Shown: positions 35,656 to 44,772, counted from the first letter of the stretch. The stretch is 64,000 nt of DNA from Paenibacillus monticola (GCF_009664975.1 NZ_WJXB01000002.1:806001-870000); one strand, 5' to 3'. Numbers and translations are program-made. The notes: generated by a model from the letters alone, not told the origin.

Positions 35656-37689
35656 ATGACAGGTATGCAGTCTGTGACCTCAAAACCAAAAGTCATGTTA
35701 TTCTCCCATATCAGCGATCCAGGACGTATCACGGGTGCGGAGAAGATGCTCCTTTCCATCGGCAAAATATTAGCCCGCCAGCATGAGGTTTGGCTTGTTG
35801 TGCCCCAACCTGGCATCCTTTCGATCGAGGCTGAGGCCCTGTCCATTAATATCGTCATTGCAGACTATCCACTATCATGGTCGCTTTATCAAGCTTCCGC
35901 CTCCACAAAAAGGGAACTGGATGCGCTCCAACAGAGTAAGTTCTATCACCATTTAATAAATTTCCTCCATATGCATAGACCTGATTGGATCATTGTCAAT
36001 ACGATTGTAGCCGCTTTGCCAGCCTTGGCAGCAACACAAATTGGCATTCCCACAGCATGGATTCTTACTGAAGTCATGTACCCGGGAGAATATCAGATAT
36101 CATCTGTGCAAACCGTAAATCGGTATTCTACTTATATCATTGGGATATCAGAAGCTGTCTTAACCCCGTATACAGGTGCTCAACTGGAAGAGAAAACGCT
36201 GCTAATCAATCCAACATGGGACCGTTCAGCCTTAGATACAGAAAGATGTATTCAGCATCGTTATACATTTAGGGAAAAATACGGTGTGGCGCAACAGGAG
36301 CTGCTGATCGGTGTTGTTACGGCAATGTTAGCCCCTCATAAAGGTATTGCGGAGTTTATTATGATGGCTCATATTCTGATGTCCAAATTCCCAAATACAA
36401 GATATCTCATTGTCGGCAGCCAAGAGTTAGCGAATCAGAATTATGTAGAGGAATGCAAACGGCTTATCGCGGCAACCGTTGACCCTTCAAGATTTATCTT
36501 TCATCCTTTCGAGCTGAATATCGATCAAATTTATCCGGCACTTGATATTCTGGTTGTACCCAGCATCGGTGATGAGGGTTTTGGAATGACAGCACTCGAA
36601 GGACTTGCTTTTGCGAAACCGGTGGTTGCTTATGCATCGGGCGGGCTCTCCGAAATTATGATCCAGACCCATAATGAAGAGTTTCTGGTACCCAAGGGAG
36701 ACGTGACCTTACTCTCCCAAACAATAGCGAAGCTGCTCGGAAATGAACAGCATTTAACTGAGATTGGTATGCAAAACTATTTGCAGGCTGAACAAGTGTT
36801 TGGTCTTGCTGCGTTCGAACGTAATATCAATCATCTCAGCGAGACGATGGATACTTTGATTCCTCAGATCGATGTTAACAATCCTCTTCTACTTGGTGAA
36901 TTCTTCAAGGGTTCCGGACCTACTGTTTACTTGCGCCGGGGGATAACACTCCATCCCATCTCGTCGATGGAGGCCTTTGAACAAGTCGGAGGCCGCTTCG
37001 AGCAAGTGATCCAAATTGCGGATGAACTGATCCATAACGCTGTTCTAGGCGACGCAATCTATTTTTATCAATCCCCAAGTGAATCAACTACCAGGGAAGC
37101 GGAACAGGCCACAACTACTGAAGTTATGGCAGACGTTCAGGACGAAGCTCTAAACAGCTTCACGACATCTCCTTTGGAATCTGCAGAGTCTCCGCAAACC
37201 AGCAATGAACTTGTCTTCATCCCTGCGAGCGTCGAAGCCGACGTTCAGCCAATAGAAAGGAGTGATCCGCCTCCAACGGCCTCTCTTTTGGAGGACCCAC
37301 CGTTGCCTGCTAACGATCCAGTACAAGGGCTCATTCCAGTTCCTTCAACCGTACATGCACAACAACCTAATGAACCCGCTTCAAACACAGGTACTGCATC
37401 AAGCGATAACCTTATTGTTAAAGTTCCAGGGTTAGTCAATTCCTTTAGTACAACTATAGCTTCAAAGCCTAAAGTGAGAAAAAAGCGGAGAAGCAAACGA
37501 AGATTACGAAAATCTACGGTAAAGCGCAAGGCAATAAATACCTTGTTGAATAGAACTCTGAAAGGAAAACGCAAAAAGTTACGAAACGCAAAAAATAATA
37601 TTGGGAAGAAAAAATCATTACAGCGTCCAAAGATACAAAAACAACGTAAATTACAAAAAATGAAAACCAGTCCGAAGAAAGCAGCCTAA
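35656..37689 (+). CDS. Glycosyltransferase family 4 with repeat module and Lys/Arg-rich tail
   Basis: About 677 residues. The GT-B domain (about 10-400) has SHISDPGRITGAEKMLLSIG, VVTAMLAPHKGIAEFIMMA, LDILVVPSIGDEGFGMTALEGL and PVVAYASGGLSEI. Then one repeat module (about 420-470, TVYLRRGITLHPISSMEAFE), an acidic Ser/Thr/Pro-rich segment (about 475-590), and a final 75 residues of extreme basic character (RKKRRSKRRLRKSTVKRK, KGKRKKLRNAKNNIGKKKS). The start is uncertain: AAGGAGGTG at 35627-35635 is 20 bases before ATG 35656, and a GTG at 35632 overlaps it. The frame continues to 35464 but across a terminator, so that is excluded. Confidence 0.82.
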   Translation: MTGMQSVTSKPKVMLFSHISDPGRITGAEKMLLSIGKILARQHEVWLVVPQPGILSIEAEALSINIVIADYPLSWSLYQASASTKRELDALQQSKFYHHLINFLHMHRPDWIIVNTIVAALPALAATQIGIPTAWILTEVMYPGEYQISSVQTVNRYSTYIIGISEAVLTPYTGAQLEEKTLLINPTWDRSALDTERCIQHRYTFREKYGVAQQELLIGVVTAMLAPHKGIAEFIMMAHILMSKFPNTRYLIVGSQELANQNYVEECKRLIAATVDPSRFIFHPFELNIDQIYPALDILVVPSIGDEGFGMTALEGLAFAKPVVAYASGGLSEIMIQTHNEEFLVPKGDVTLLSQTIAKLLGNEQHLTEIGMQNYLQAEQVFGLAAFERNINHLSETMDTLIPQIDVNNPLLLGEFFKGSGPTVYLRRGITLHPISSMEAFEQVGGRFEQVIQIADELIHNAVLGDAIYFYQSPSESTTREAEQATTTEVMADVQDEALNSFTTSPLESAESPQTSNELVFIPASVEADVQPIERSDPPPTASLLEDPPLPANDPVQGLIPVPSTVHAQQPNEPASNTGTASSDNLIVKVPGLVNSFSTTIASKPKVRKKRRSKRRLRKSTVKRKAINTLLNRTLKGKRKKLRNAKNNIGKKKSLQRPKIQKQRKLQKMKTSPKKAA

Positions 37690-37717
37690 GAAGTTGCAAG
37701 ACTATCCACACAAAAAG

Positions 37718-37752
37718 GCCCATCCTTCTCTCTGTCTGAGAAGGGTGGGTCC
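37718..37752 (-). terminator. Terminator between the GT4 and HAD genes
   Basis: GGCCCATCCTTCTC and GAGAAGGGTGGGTCC form a long stem with two mismatches; five T follow on the minus strand. Confidence 0.75.
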
Positions 37753-37759
37753 AATTATT

Positions 37760-37796
37760 GCGATTGGAACAACGGTCCGTTCGCGGAGCGTCCACA
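37760..37796 (+). repeat. 37-nt dispersed repeat, copy A
   Basis: GCGATTGGAACAACGG followed by CGGAGCGTCCACA. It matches the reverse complement of 50231-50267 with about 5 differences in 37 positions. Confidence 0.7.
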
Positions 37797-37837
37797 TCGA
37801 GTGTAAGCCATTCAAGTTGCATAGTCTGGTTTAACTT

Positions 37838-38521
37838 CTACTCTGCACTGTCATACAAGCTAGTCAGTTCATCAAAAGATGTAATGATCACATCAGAGCC
37901 TTTAAGTTCATCCTGCTTCCCAAAGCCCGCATAGCTACAACCGATTACAATCTGTCCGTTCCCTTTGCCTGCTTCAACATCGGACGAGCGGTCCCCTACC
38001 ATCCAGGCATTGCTAATTCCTTGCTCCTCAAGCAGAATCCGCAGCAGATCAACCTTGGTTGCCGTTCCTTGTCCTCCCGCGCTGTACAATCCCTCGAACA
38101 GCTCCTTCATCTCATGAACCACTACGATGCTGTGAATGTAATCCTGCAGTCCGTTGCTGGCAACGAATAGCCGTACTCCGCGTCCTTTAAGCGCGCTCAG
38201 TGTTTCCACTACCAACGGATACAGTTGTGTCTCACCTGCTTCAAGTCCTTCGATCTCCAACTGCAGCAGCAGTTGATCAGCCCGCTGGTGAACTGCTTCA
38301 TCCGCTTCTGGCATTACATTCTTCCATATTTGTGACAGTAACATGCCCAGGCTGCCCAGAATGCGTTCCTCAGGTGGTGTGGGGCCTGAATACAGACCTT
38401 CCTCCCGCAGAATATCAAACATCTTGTGGTATGCAGGCAATAACAGACTTTCTGTCTGGAACAACGTTCCATCCATATCAAATATTATAGCTTCTGGCTT
38501 CTTTAGCTTCAGGTTAGTCAT
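37838..38521 (-). CDS. HAD-superfamily hydrolase, phosphoglycolate phosphatase-like
   Basis: 227 residues of the Cof/PGP branch of haloacid-dehalogenase phosphatases. Motif I is IIFDMDGTLF (nucleophile Asp and general acid Asp), motif II LFVASNGL, the lysine is in TATKVDLL, and motif III is WMVGDRSSDVEAGK. A helical cap sits between motifs I and II. Possible substrates are phosphoglycolate, PPi or other small phosphates; this cannot be settled from sequence. GGGGAAG is upstream of the ATG. The gene is convergent with the glycosyltransferase genes. Confidence 0.88.
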   Translation of the reverse strand: MTNLKLKKPEAIIFDMDGTLFQTESLLLPAYHKMFDILREEGLYSGPTPPEERILGSLGMLLSQIWKNVMPEADEAVHQRADQLLLQLEIEGLEAGETQLYPLVVETLSALKGRGVRLFVASNGLQDYIHSIVVVHEMKELFEGLYSAGGQGTATKVDLLRILLEEQGISNAWMVGDRSSDVEAGKGNGQIVIGCSYAGFGKQDELKGSDVIITSFDELTSLYDSAE

Positions 38522-38647
38522 CTAACGAATCTTCCCCTCTTAACTTCTTTTATGCCTATGATATAGGAAATCACTTTGAATTGTCTAGGCTAAGGCCAAG
38601 TTCAAGCACTCCGGAAACAGTAAAATGTAAATCACCTCTTGTCATTT

Positions 38648-38666
38648 ATATATCAGCATGATATAT
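38648..38666. promoter_or_regulatory. Inverted repeat upstream of the ABC-2/PadR genes
   Basis: ATATATCA (38648-38655), GCA, TGATATAT (38659-38666): a perfect 8-bp inverted repeat, 47 bp before the permease start. A second, weaker inverted repeat (CATAT/ATATG) follows at about 38684-38697. A candidate operator for the PadR encoded two genes on. Confidence 0.55.
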
Positions 38667-38712
38667 TTCGTATTATCATATTACATATTGATATATGAAG
38701 GAGGAGTTCAAA

Positions 38713-39885
38713 ATGAACAGTAAATTATTGTTTCAGTTTCTTAAACAGCCTGTCACTATAGTCGGTATCATCACAGCCATATTATTCCAAGTCTTTTTCA
38801 GCTTAATCTGGATTACGGGTTATGATCATGTAACAGATCGGGTGACTCAATTGCCCATAGCTATTGTGAATGAAGACGGCGCTGCTGCACAGCCTATTGC
38901 TGACGGAATTTCAGAGTCGCTGAAATTCGAGATCAAGAAGAATCTTACACTGGCTGAAGCAAAGGATGCTCTGGAGAGTCGTGAAATTCGTCTGATTATT
39001 AATATCCCCCAAGGATTCACTGGGCAAATTAGTGATCCTTCCGGCCATGCCGAGATCCGCTATTTCTTAAATGAGTCTAATCCGCAAATGGTAAGCAATG
39101 TGATGCAGACCGTAGCGCTTAAAGTTACAGCGGCGCTGAATACGGAGAGTAGCAGCTCTTCCCTCAACCAGACCTTAATCGGAATGAAGCTTCCGGAAGC
39201 TCAGGCGAAGATAATCAGGAACAGCACGGGTGACCGGGTGACTTCTGATGTACAAATCATTAATCCTGCGACCAACTTTGCACAAACGATGGTGCCCTTA
39301 ATGATTGTTACGGCTTCCTTCACTGGATCTATGTTATTAGCCATGAACCTGAACCGAGCTTCCTCGAACTTATCACTGCAAGCTGGAAAGTGGCAGAGAC
39401 TGAGCGCCCGTTTTATTTTGCTCGGGGCAACTGCCTTTATAACCTCTCTGATTGGCACTTCAATGATTCATTGGCTTGGCATCCCATCCAGTCTTGGGTT
39501 CATGGCGATGTGGATGTTCGAATTCATTGTTATTATCTCCTGTATGAGCATTGCCCAACTCAGTCTTATCCTGCTCGGGGATGCCGGCGCTTGGTTAAAT
39601 ATCGCCCTCCTCTCCATTCAGATGTTGTCCTCGGGAGCAACAATCCCAAGGGACCTACTCTCTCCCTTCTATAGCTGGATTGGACAATTCTTCCCTGCTT
39701 ACTATGCAGTAAATGGAATGCTTGACCTCGTCATTGGCGGGTCAGGAGTGGGGCAGAATGTGCTTGCCCTTATAGCTATCGGAGCCGTGGCTGTTGCACT
39801 CAGCATCTTCCTGACTTTCATTCGCCGGGAACCGAAGATCACCAAAGAGCCCGAAAAGACCTTGATTCATGACCTATCAAATTGA
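38713..39885 (+). CDS. ABC-2-type / YhgE-like membrane permease
   Basis: About 390 residues. ATG 38713 follows AAGGAGGAG by 6 bases. One membrane helix near residues 12-35 (VGIITAILFQVFFSLIWITG) leads to an extracytoplasmic domain with LPIAIVNEDG, LEIREIRLIINIPQGF-type sequence and NESNPQMVSN, and then five or six helices in the C-terminal half. This is the layout of the ABC-2 and YhgE/Pip permeases. No ATPase gene is adjacent, so it either recruits one from elsewhere or works alone like phage-infection-type proteins. Its partner gene encodes a PadR repressor. Confidence 0.82.
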   Translation: MNSKLLFQFLKQPVTIVGIITAILFQVFFSLIWITGYDHVTDRVTQLPIAIVNEDGAAAQPIADGISESLKFEIKKNLTLAEAKDALESREIRLIINIPQGFTGQISDPSGHAEIRYFLNESNPQMVSNVMQTVALKVTAALNTESSSSSLNQTLIGMKLPEAQAKIIRNSTGDRVTSDVQIINPATNFAQTMVPLMIVTASFTGSMLLAMNLNRASSNLSLQAGKWQRLSARFILLGATAFITSLIGTSMIHWLGIPSSLGFMAMWMFEFIVIISCMSIAQLSLILLGDAGAWLNIALLSIQMLSSGATIPRDLLSPFYSWIGQFFPAYYAVNGMLDLVIGGSGVGQNVLALIAIGAVAVALSIFLTFIRREPKITKEPEKTLIHDLSN

Positions 39886-39940
39886 GGCAAACTATGGAGT
39901 TGTGATATGGTAGTGAATATAGAAAGGAGGGGCGGCTATT

Positions 39941-40456
39941 ATGAACATACAAGATGTCATTCTGGGAATACTAAATAAAAAGCCCCATTCCGGCTACGAG
40001 ATCAAGCAGCATTTCGAGGAGTATTTCTCCTTCTTCTTTGATGCCAGCTATGGCACTATCTATCCTACCCTGAGCAAGATGGAAGGTCTTAAGCTAATAA
40101 CCAAAGAATCGGTGCGACAGGAAGGCAAGCCTGACAAAAATGTATTTACCATTACAAGTACAGGAACAGAACGCTTTCAGACCTATCTGCATGGACCGGT
40201 AGAGAAGGAAGTGCTGCGTTCAGACTTTTTTATGCATCTGTATTTTGGAGATATGACCGATAAAGAAACCGTAGAGAAATTGCTTCGACAGGCCATGGAA
40301 GAGAAGCAGACCATGTTCGACGATCTGGAGCAAAAGTTAAAAAAGCTGGATACTAAACTAGGCACTTACCAGAAAATGTGTATGGAGCTGGGTTTGGCAC
40401 AGTATGCAGCTTTTATTAAAGAGATACAACGGGTGCTGGAACTTGATTTCGCTTAA
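39941..40456 (+). CDS. PadR-family transcriptional regulator
   Basis: 171 residues, AAGGAGGGG before the ATG. It starts MNIQDVILGILNKKPHSGYEIKQHFE, the usual PadR winged-helix opening, with FFDASYGTIYPTLSKMEGLKLI and EGKPDKNVFTITSTGTE. The C-terminal half has a long coiled helix (EEKQTMFDDLEQKLKKLDTKL) for dimerisation, typical of the longer Vir-PadR type. It lies 55 bp after the permease and is likely co-transcribed and autoregulated; many PadR proteins control a neighbouring efflux gene. Confidence 0.9.
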   Translation: MNIQDVILGILNKKPHSGYEIKQHFEEYFSFFFDASYGTIYPTLSKMEGLKLITKESVRQEGKPDKNVFTITSTGTERFQTYLHGPVEKEVLRSDFFMHLYFGDMTDKETVEKLLRQAMEEKQTMFDDLEQKLKKLDTKLGTYQKMCMELGLAQYAAFIKEIQRVLELDFA

Positions 40457-40480
40457 ACGAGCAGAATAGAACAGAAAAAA

Positions 40481-40521
40481 GGACCGGCTGGCAAACACGT
40501 TTCTGTGCTTGCAGCCGGTCC
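40481..40521. terminator. Bidirectional terminator between padR and abrB
   Basis: Perfect 10-bp stem GGACCGGCTG (40481-40490) and CAGCCGGTCC (40512-40521) between convergent genes, with poly-A before and T-rich sequence after. Confidence 0.85.
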
Positions 40522-40562
40522 CTATTTGCATTGTTTATGCTCGTTGCTAATTTAAGATATGA

Positions 40563-40820
40563 TTAAATAGTGTCAAAGCTTGAAATCAGTTCATCGAGAA
40601 CATCTTTACTAACCATCTTACCTTTGAAGTTGATGAGATTCTCTGCACTTCCGGAGAAGATACAAGTAGGCTCGTATTTTCTAAGAATGATTTTTTCTCC
40701 ATCCACGAAAATCTCAAGCGGGTCTTTTATGTCAATTCCCATCGTTCTGCGTAGTTCAATCGGAATCACGATACGTCCCAGTTCATCCACTTTTCTTACA
40801 ATTCCTGTTGCTTTCATCAT
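40563..40820 (-). CDS. abrB: AbrB-like transition-state regulator
   Basis: 85 residues. KATGIVRKVDELGRIVIPIELRRTMGI is the classic swapped-hairpin AbrB DNA-binding domain, followed by DPLEIFVDGEKIILRKYEPTCIF and a C-terminal multimerisation part. AbrB represses stationary-phase genes during growth and is itself repressed by Spo0A at the start of sporulation. Two consecutive ATG codons are possible starts; AAGGAGG is 7 bases before the first. Several AbrB/Abh paralogs are usual in this group, so the exact ortholog is not certain. Confidence 0.9.
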   Translation of the reverse strand: MMKATGIVRKVDELGRIVIPIELRRTMGIDIKDPLEIFVDGEKIILRKYEPTCIFSGSAENLINFKGKMVSKDVLDELISSFDTI

Positions 40821-41146
40821 TATGCATCCTCCTTGAAATAATACTTATATAATCATTCGTGTTAAAAGCTTTCAAAGCTTCTATAAAGTAGTAATGATTA
40901 TGCCATACTTGCATTGTAAAGTGCTATTTCTTTCCTGTCAATTTTATTTCAACATCTTTTGATATATATCGACAAAATATTCAATAAGTTTAGCTTTAAT
41001 TCGACAAATAATAAATTTATTTTCATATATTTTTTTAAATAATACTTATATTTTTATAAAAAAACACCCTGTCTCCTGTGGCTTCTGCTGAGGCCAAAAT
41101 AGACGGGGTATCCTTTTTCCCATTATAGGGATTTTTGATTACTGAT
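40821..41146. other. AT-rich region upstream of abrB
   Basis: 326 bp, very AT-rich, with TCGACA-type repeats at about 40970 and 41000 (TCGACAAA twice) that resemble Spo0A boxes (TGTCGAA in reverse). The right end holds a terminator for the galactosidase gene. The boxes would explain repression of abrB by Spo0A. Confidence 0.5.
41066..41109 (-). terminator. Terminator after the alpha-galactosidase gene
   Basis: On the minus strand ACCCCGTCT pairs with AGACAGGGT (one mismatch) and is followed by seven T. About 40 bp past the stop. Confidence 0.75.
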
Positions 41147-43243
41147 TTAGGAACAAAGCTCAAACAATCTGGCCGTCTTCCCTGCCGGAAGAGTAACATT
41201 AAGGATACCCTCAACCTTATTCCACTCCCAAGTGGAGCTATGCTCCTGTGGGTAGGCACAGTTCACGGACAGATCAAGGCCCTTCAGCTCTCCAATGGGC
41301 AGCTGGACAGCTGCAGCTTCGCCAGCGATCCGCCATACCGCGAGATAACGACGCTCGCCGTGCCGTAGTCCAAAGCTGACCCACTCCCCGGATGCGTCAG
41401 GCAAGCCTAGCGGCCAGAACGGTGTAGACATTGCAATGTCTCCGCGGATAACTTTGTAATAATCCAAAGCTTCCTTCACCAGCTCTCTACGCCGTGGGCT
41501 CAGCTCGGCCAAATGGCCACTCTGATGCACACGAAGCAGCAGCGCGTTGACCATATTAAAGATTACTTCCTCGTCGTCACCTTCCCGCAAAGGATAGGAC
41601 CAAACCGCTGACTGCTCTGGAGTCAGCGCAGCGGGAGAAGCGGCGGCAATCGCCGCATACTGTACATAATCCTCTTGGTCGCTGGTAGACTGGATGCTGT
41701 GCCGGCTAAGCATGGCATAATCCATCCGCATCCCGCCGCTCGAACAATTCTCTATAACAAGTTTAGGGTAACGTGCAAAGATGCTATCCAACCAGCCAAG
41801 ATAGGCCCGATTATGCTGCAGCAGACCGTCTCCGAAGCTATCCGAATCGGTTTCCGTACCCATGCCTGAATTAATGTTGTAATCCATCTTGATATAACCC
41901 ACACCGTATTCTTCCACTAATCTGGTAATGACACTATTTGCATGGTCAATTACATGCGGATTGCGGTAATCCAGCTGATAGCGGCTGCGATCTTTGACCC
42001 GTTTGCCATGGCGCATAAAGAACCAGCTGTCATCTGTCTCCGCAAGCTTCGGACTCTGAATGCCCATAACCTCCAGCTCCAGCCACAGGCCGGGAATCAT
42101 CCCATTGCTGCGAATATAATCTAGGACATATTTGATTCCTTCTGGGAAACGCTCCATCGACGGTTCCCATTGCCCAACCCCATCCCACCACTCTCCGGGT
42201 GCATACCAGCCTGCATCAATGCAGAAATATTCGCAACCCACATCAGCAGCCGCATCGATCAAAGGCAGGAGCTTCTCTGTCGTGGGATCACCCCATAGAC
42301 AATTCATGTAATCATTGAAAATAATCCGTAAAAGCTCATTATCCTCATTAGGTCTACGAATAACACGACGGTAAGCAGTCAGCTGTTCGATCGCAGTCTG
42401 AAATTCACCCTGAACGGATCCGACAGCAACAGGCACTGAAGTGAAATCTTCGCCCGGTTCAAGGTTCACCCACCAATGGTTGTCACTTTCGGTCGGTCCG
42501 CTAACCAAAAGGGTAAGCTGATCGAATTGATCCGTTAATTCCCAATGCCAAGAACCGTTATGCTCGATCTGCCAGAACAGGCTTGTCCCACTCTCTTTAT
42601 TATGCAGGACAGCCATAGGCAGCAACTCCGCTGCGGACCAAGAACCTGTATTACTGCAGGCGATCCGTTTCGATCCCCGGTCAGACAGGTGAGACATCCC
42701 CAGCTCCGGCAGACTATAGGTCCGCCATTGCAGCTCGCTCTGCCAGCCGCTATGAGCAATAGTTACCTCTATTTTGTCGTTGCGGTCCTCAGATCCCTCT
42801 TTATCCACTCCAGTGAGCGCAAAGGAAGATATATATTCTACCGCTGTTGCAGCTTCACCTTCATTTCTCAATACCGTCCAGCAACGTACGATTTGAATGC
42901 CTTGATAGAACTGAAAATGCTGGACCGCCTTCAAGCGGGTTACGGGGTCAATCAGCGCGAGTTCAAACTTACGCCCCAGTTCATTCACAGTGTCACTATG
43001 ACCGTCATAAATCATACGAAGTCCAGGATAAGAAGCACGATGGGTGCGCCCGTGATATTCAGCCCGATCCTCCCCTGATAATTGCAGCTCCAGCAGCCGA
43101 AAACCCGGTTTATGCTTATCTGCTATGACCCCAGCCTCCAAGGGTCCAGCTCCGAAATGGAGCAATTGAACATCTTGGTCTGCGGTAATCTCAAGGACAA
43201 GATAAAGTCCATTTTCCGTTATTTCAATCCTATTACTGCTCAT
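41147..43243 (-). CDS. Alpha-galactosidase, glycoside hydrolase family 36
   Basis: 698 residues, GH36. It removes terminal alpha-galactose from melibiose and raffinose-type oligosaccharides. The central barrel has YFCIDAGWYAPGEWWDGVG, MIPGLWLELEVMG and YIKMDYNINSGMGTE, whose Asp454 is the expected nucleophile, then LVIENCSSGGMRMDY and STSDQED, whose Asp522 is the expected acid/base. N-terminal beta-sandwich and C-terminal beta domains flank it. No signal peptide is seen, so it acts inside the cell on imported sugar. It lies downstream of a solute-binding protein and a YesMN-type system on the same strand; a terminator-like hairpin separates it from the binding protein. Confidence 0.92.
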   Translation of the reverse strand: MSSNRIEITENGLYLVLEITADQDVQLLHFGAGPLEAGVIADKHKPGFRLLELQLSGEDRAEYHGRTHRASYPGLRMIYDGHSDTVNELGRKFELALIDPVTRLKAVQHFQFYQGIQIVRCWTVLRNEGEAATAVEYISSFALTGVDKEGSEDRNDKIEVTIAHSGWQSELQWRTYSLPELGMSHLSDRGSKRIACSNTGSWSAAELLPMAVLHNKESGTSLFWQIEHNGSWHWELTDQFDQLTLLVSGPTESDNHWWVNLEPGEDFTSVPVAVGSVQGEFQTAIEQLTAYRRVIRRPNEDNELLRIIFNDYMNCLWGDPTTEKLLPLIDAAADVGCEYFCIDAGWYAPGEWWDGVGQWEPSMERFPEGIKYVLDYIRSNGMIPGLWLELEVMGIQSPKLAETDDSWFFMRHGKRVKDRSRYQLDYRNPHVIDHANSVITRLVEEYGVGYIKMDYNINSGMGTETDSDSFGDGLLQHNRAYLGWLDSIFARYPKLVIENCSSGGMRMDYAMLSRHSIQSTSDQEDYVQYAAIAAASPAALTPEQSAVWSYPLREGDDEEVIFNMVNALLLRVHQSGHLAELSPRRRELVKEALDYYKVIRGDIAMSTPFWPLGLPDASGEWVSFGLRHGERRYLAVWRIAGEAAAVQLPIGELKGLDLSVNCAYPQEHSSTWEWNKVEGILNVTLPAGKTARLFELCS

Positions 43244-43291
43244 AATCTAATCTTAGCCTCCCAAAGTTCTCATTATATACACATAGAAAGA

Positions 43292-43329
43292 GGCGGTTCT
43301 CCAGTAATGAATCTTACTTGGAGACCGCC
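43292..43329 (-). terminator. Terminator between the solute-binding protein and galactosidase
   Basis: GGCGGTTCTCC (43292-43302) and GGAGACCGCC (43320-43329) with one bulge. It lies 20 bp after the binding-protein stop. A partial terminator here would lower galactosidase relative to the abundant binding protein. Confidence 0.7.
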
Positions 43330-43350
43330 CCGAATCTTAACGAATATTAG

Positions 43351-44682
43351 TTATTGTGCAGCTGATCCGAATTGAATCCAAGCTTTTTGAATTTCGGTGA
43401 TAGCTTGTTCTTTAGTCTTGCTTCCACCAATATAAGCCTGCATCAATTCACCGAATTTCTGGTGGAACGTATCCAGAGAGTAGTTAACCGACAGGTCGCC
43501 GGATTTCTCTGTTTTCAGAATTTCCGCCATTTCTTGTGGCATTTGCAGGTCAGGCATCGGAGCATCCTGGATTGGAGGAATAACCTTTGCTACAGCAGAG
43601 AACCAATTCTTGCCGTATTCAGAAGTATACAGCCAGTTAAAGAATTCAATGGTTTCAGGAGCTACAGCAGAATCCTTGTTAATACGCAGCGCCTGATCGG
43701 CACCGGTAATGATTGTGGACTGTTCCGCTTTGTCGCTGACAGGGTAACCCATGATTCCCAGATCAAAGTCAGGCGTAATCTTCTTGATTGCTTCTTCATC
43801 CCATGCGCCTTTACCTGTCATAAATGCTGCTTTGCCAAGTGCAAAGTCGCTGACTTCAGCATTGCTGTCCCGTTCCAGTGGTTTGTCTGTTCCGTGTTTG
43901 ACAGTAGTATCAATGAAATTGAAGAAGTTATCGTTCAGCACAGGGTGATCCGCAAAGGTAGTTTTTCCAGCGATGAAATCGCCTACCAGCGTTTTAGCGT
44001 CCGTACCAGCATCAATGGCAGCTGCATCCACGAAGTGTTGGAAGATGTGCTTCCATACCCACCACTCTTTATAAGCGTTGGCAAAAGGTGTAATTCCCTT
44101 CGCTTCTAGCTTAGTAATCGCATCATCCATTTGCGCGGTTGTTTTTGGAAGCTCCGTAATTCCGGCATCGGCCAGAAGTTTTTTATTGTACATCAGTACG
44201 AACAAGTTTCCTTTTACAGGAAGTCCAAGTACCTTACCGTCTTTTGAACTCATGTTAGCGCGAACAGCATCGGTCATAGCCGCTGCCAGTGGTTCGTTAG
44301 TAAGATCGGCACTGTATTCCGCAAAAGTATCGATATCGCCGCCAGCCGTAGTTTGGAATACGTCAGGCGTGCTTCCGGCAGCAATTTTGGATTTAAGTAC
44401 TGTATTGTAGTCGGCCTGCATAATTTCCAGATTAATCGTTACATTCGGCTTAACCTTCTTGTACTCGGCAATGTAAGCATTAAAAGCATCCGTGTATTCA
44501 GGAGACGCGGTAAACATATTGATCGTAACCGGCTTGGTAGAATCTGTCGCTGCAGTGTTCTCTGCTCCAGCTTCATTTGTTGCGGCCGTATTATTAGCAG
44601 CGTTATTATTTCCTCCGCAGCCGGCCAATAGACCGCCAACGAGCAGCAAACTTGCAGATAGTGCTGTAAATCTCTTTAACAT
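43351..44682 (-). CDS. Sugar ABC transporter solute-binding lipoprotein
   Basis: 443 residues, cluster B (family 1) binding protein for oligosaccharides. The signal peptide ends in the lipobox LLAGC, with Cys22 lipidated, and is followed by an Asn/Ala-rich spacer (GGNNNAANNTAATNEAG). The mature part has VTINMFTASPEYTDAFNAYI, AAGSTPDVFQTTAGGDID, GNLFVLMYNKKLLADAGI and AAFMTGKGAWDEEAI. It is paired functionally with the two permeases transcribed on the other strand at 48460 and 49350; the ATPase is not here, and in Bacillales such importers often share MsmX. ATG has GGGGG upstream. Confidence 0.93.
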   Translation of the reverse strand: MLKRFTALSASLLLVGGLLAGCGGNNNAANNTAATNEAGAENTAATDSTKPVTINMFTASPEYTDAFNAYIAEYKKVKPNVTINLEIMQADYNTVLKSKIAAGSTPDVFQTTAGGDIDTFAEYSADLTNEPLAAAMTDAVRANMSSKDGKVLGLPVKGNLFVLMYNKKLLADAGITELPKTTAQMDDAITKLEAKGITPFANAYKEWWVWKHIFQHFVDAAAIDAGTDAKTLVGDFIAGKTTFADHPVLNDNFFNFIDTTVKHGTDKPLERDSNAEVSDFALGKAAFMTGKGAWDEEAIKKITPDFDLGIMGYPVSDKAEQSTIITGADQALRINKDSAVAPETIEFFNWLYTSEYGKNWFSAVAKVIPPIQDAPMPDLQMPQEMAEILKTEKSGDLSVNYSLDTFHQKFGELMQAYIGGSKTKEQAITEIQKAWIQFGSAAQ

Positions 44683-44772
44683 GATGTTGCCCCCTTTTCC
44701 TTATGCATCTTGTGGTCTTGGTGTTATTCTAATGAAAATGGAAAAGGATAAGAATGTACATAAGTGAACTTA

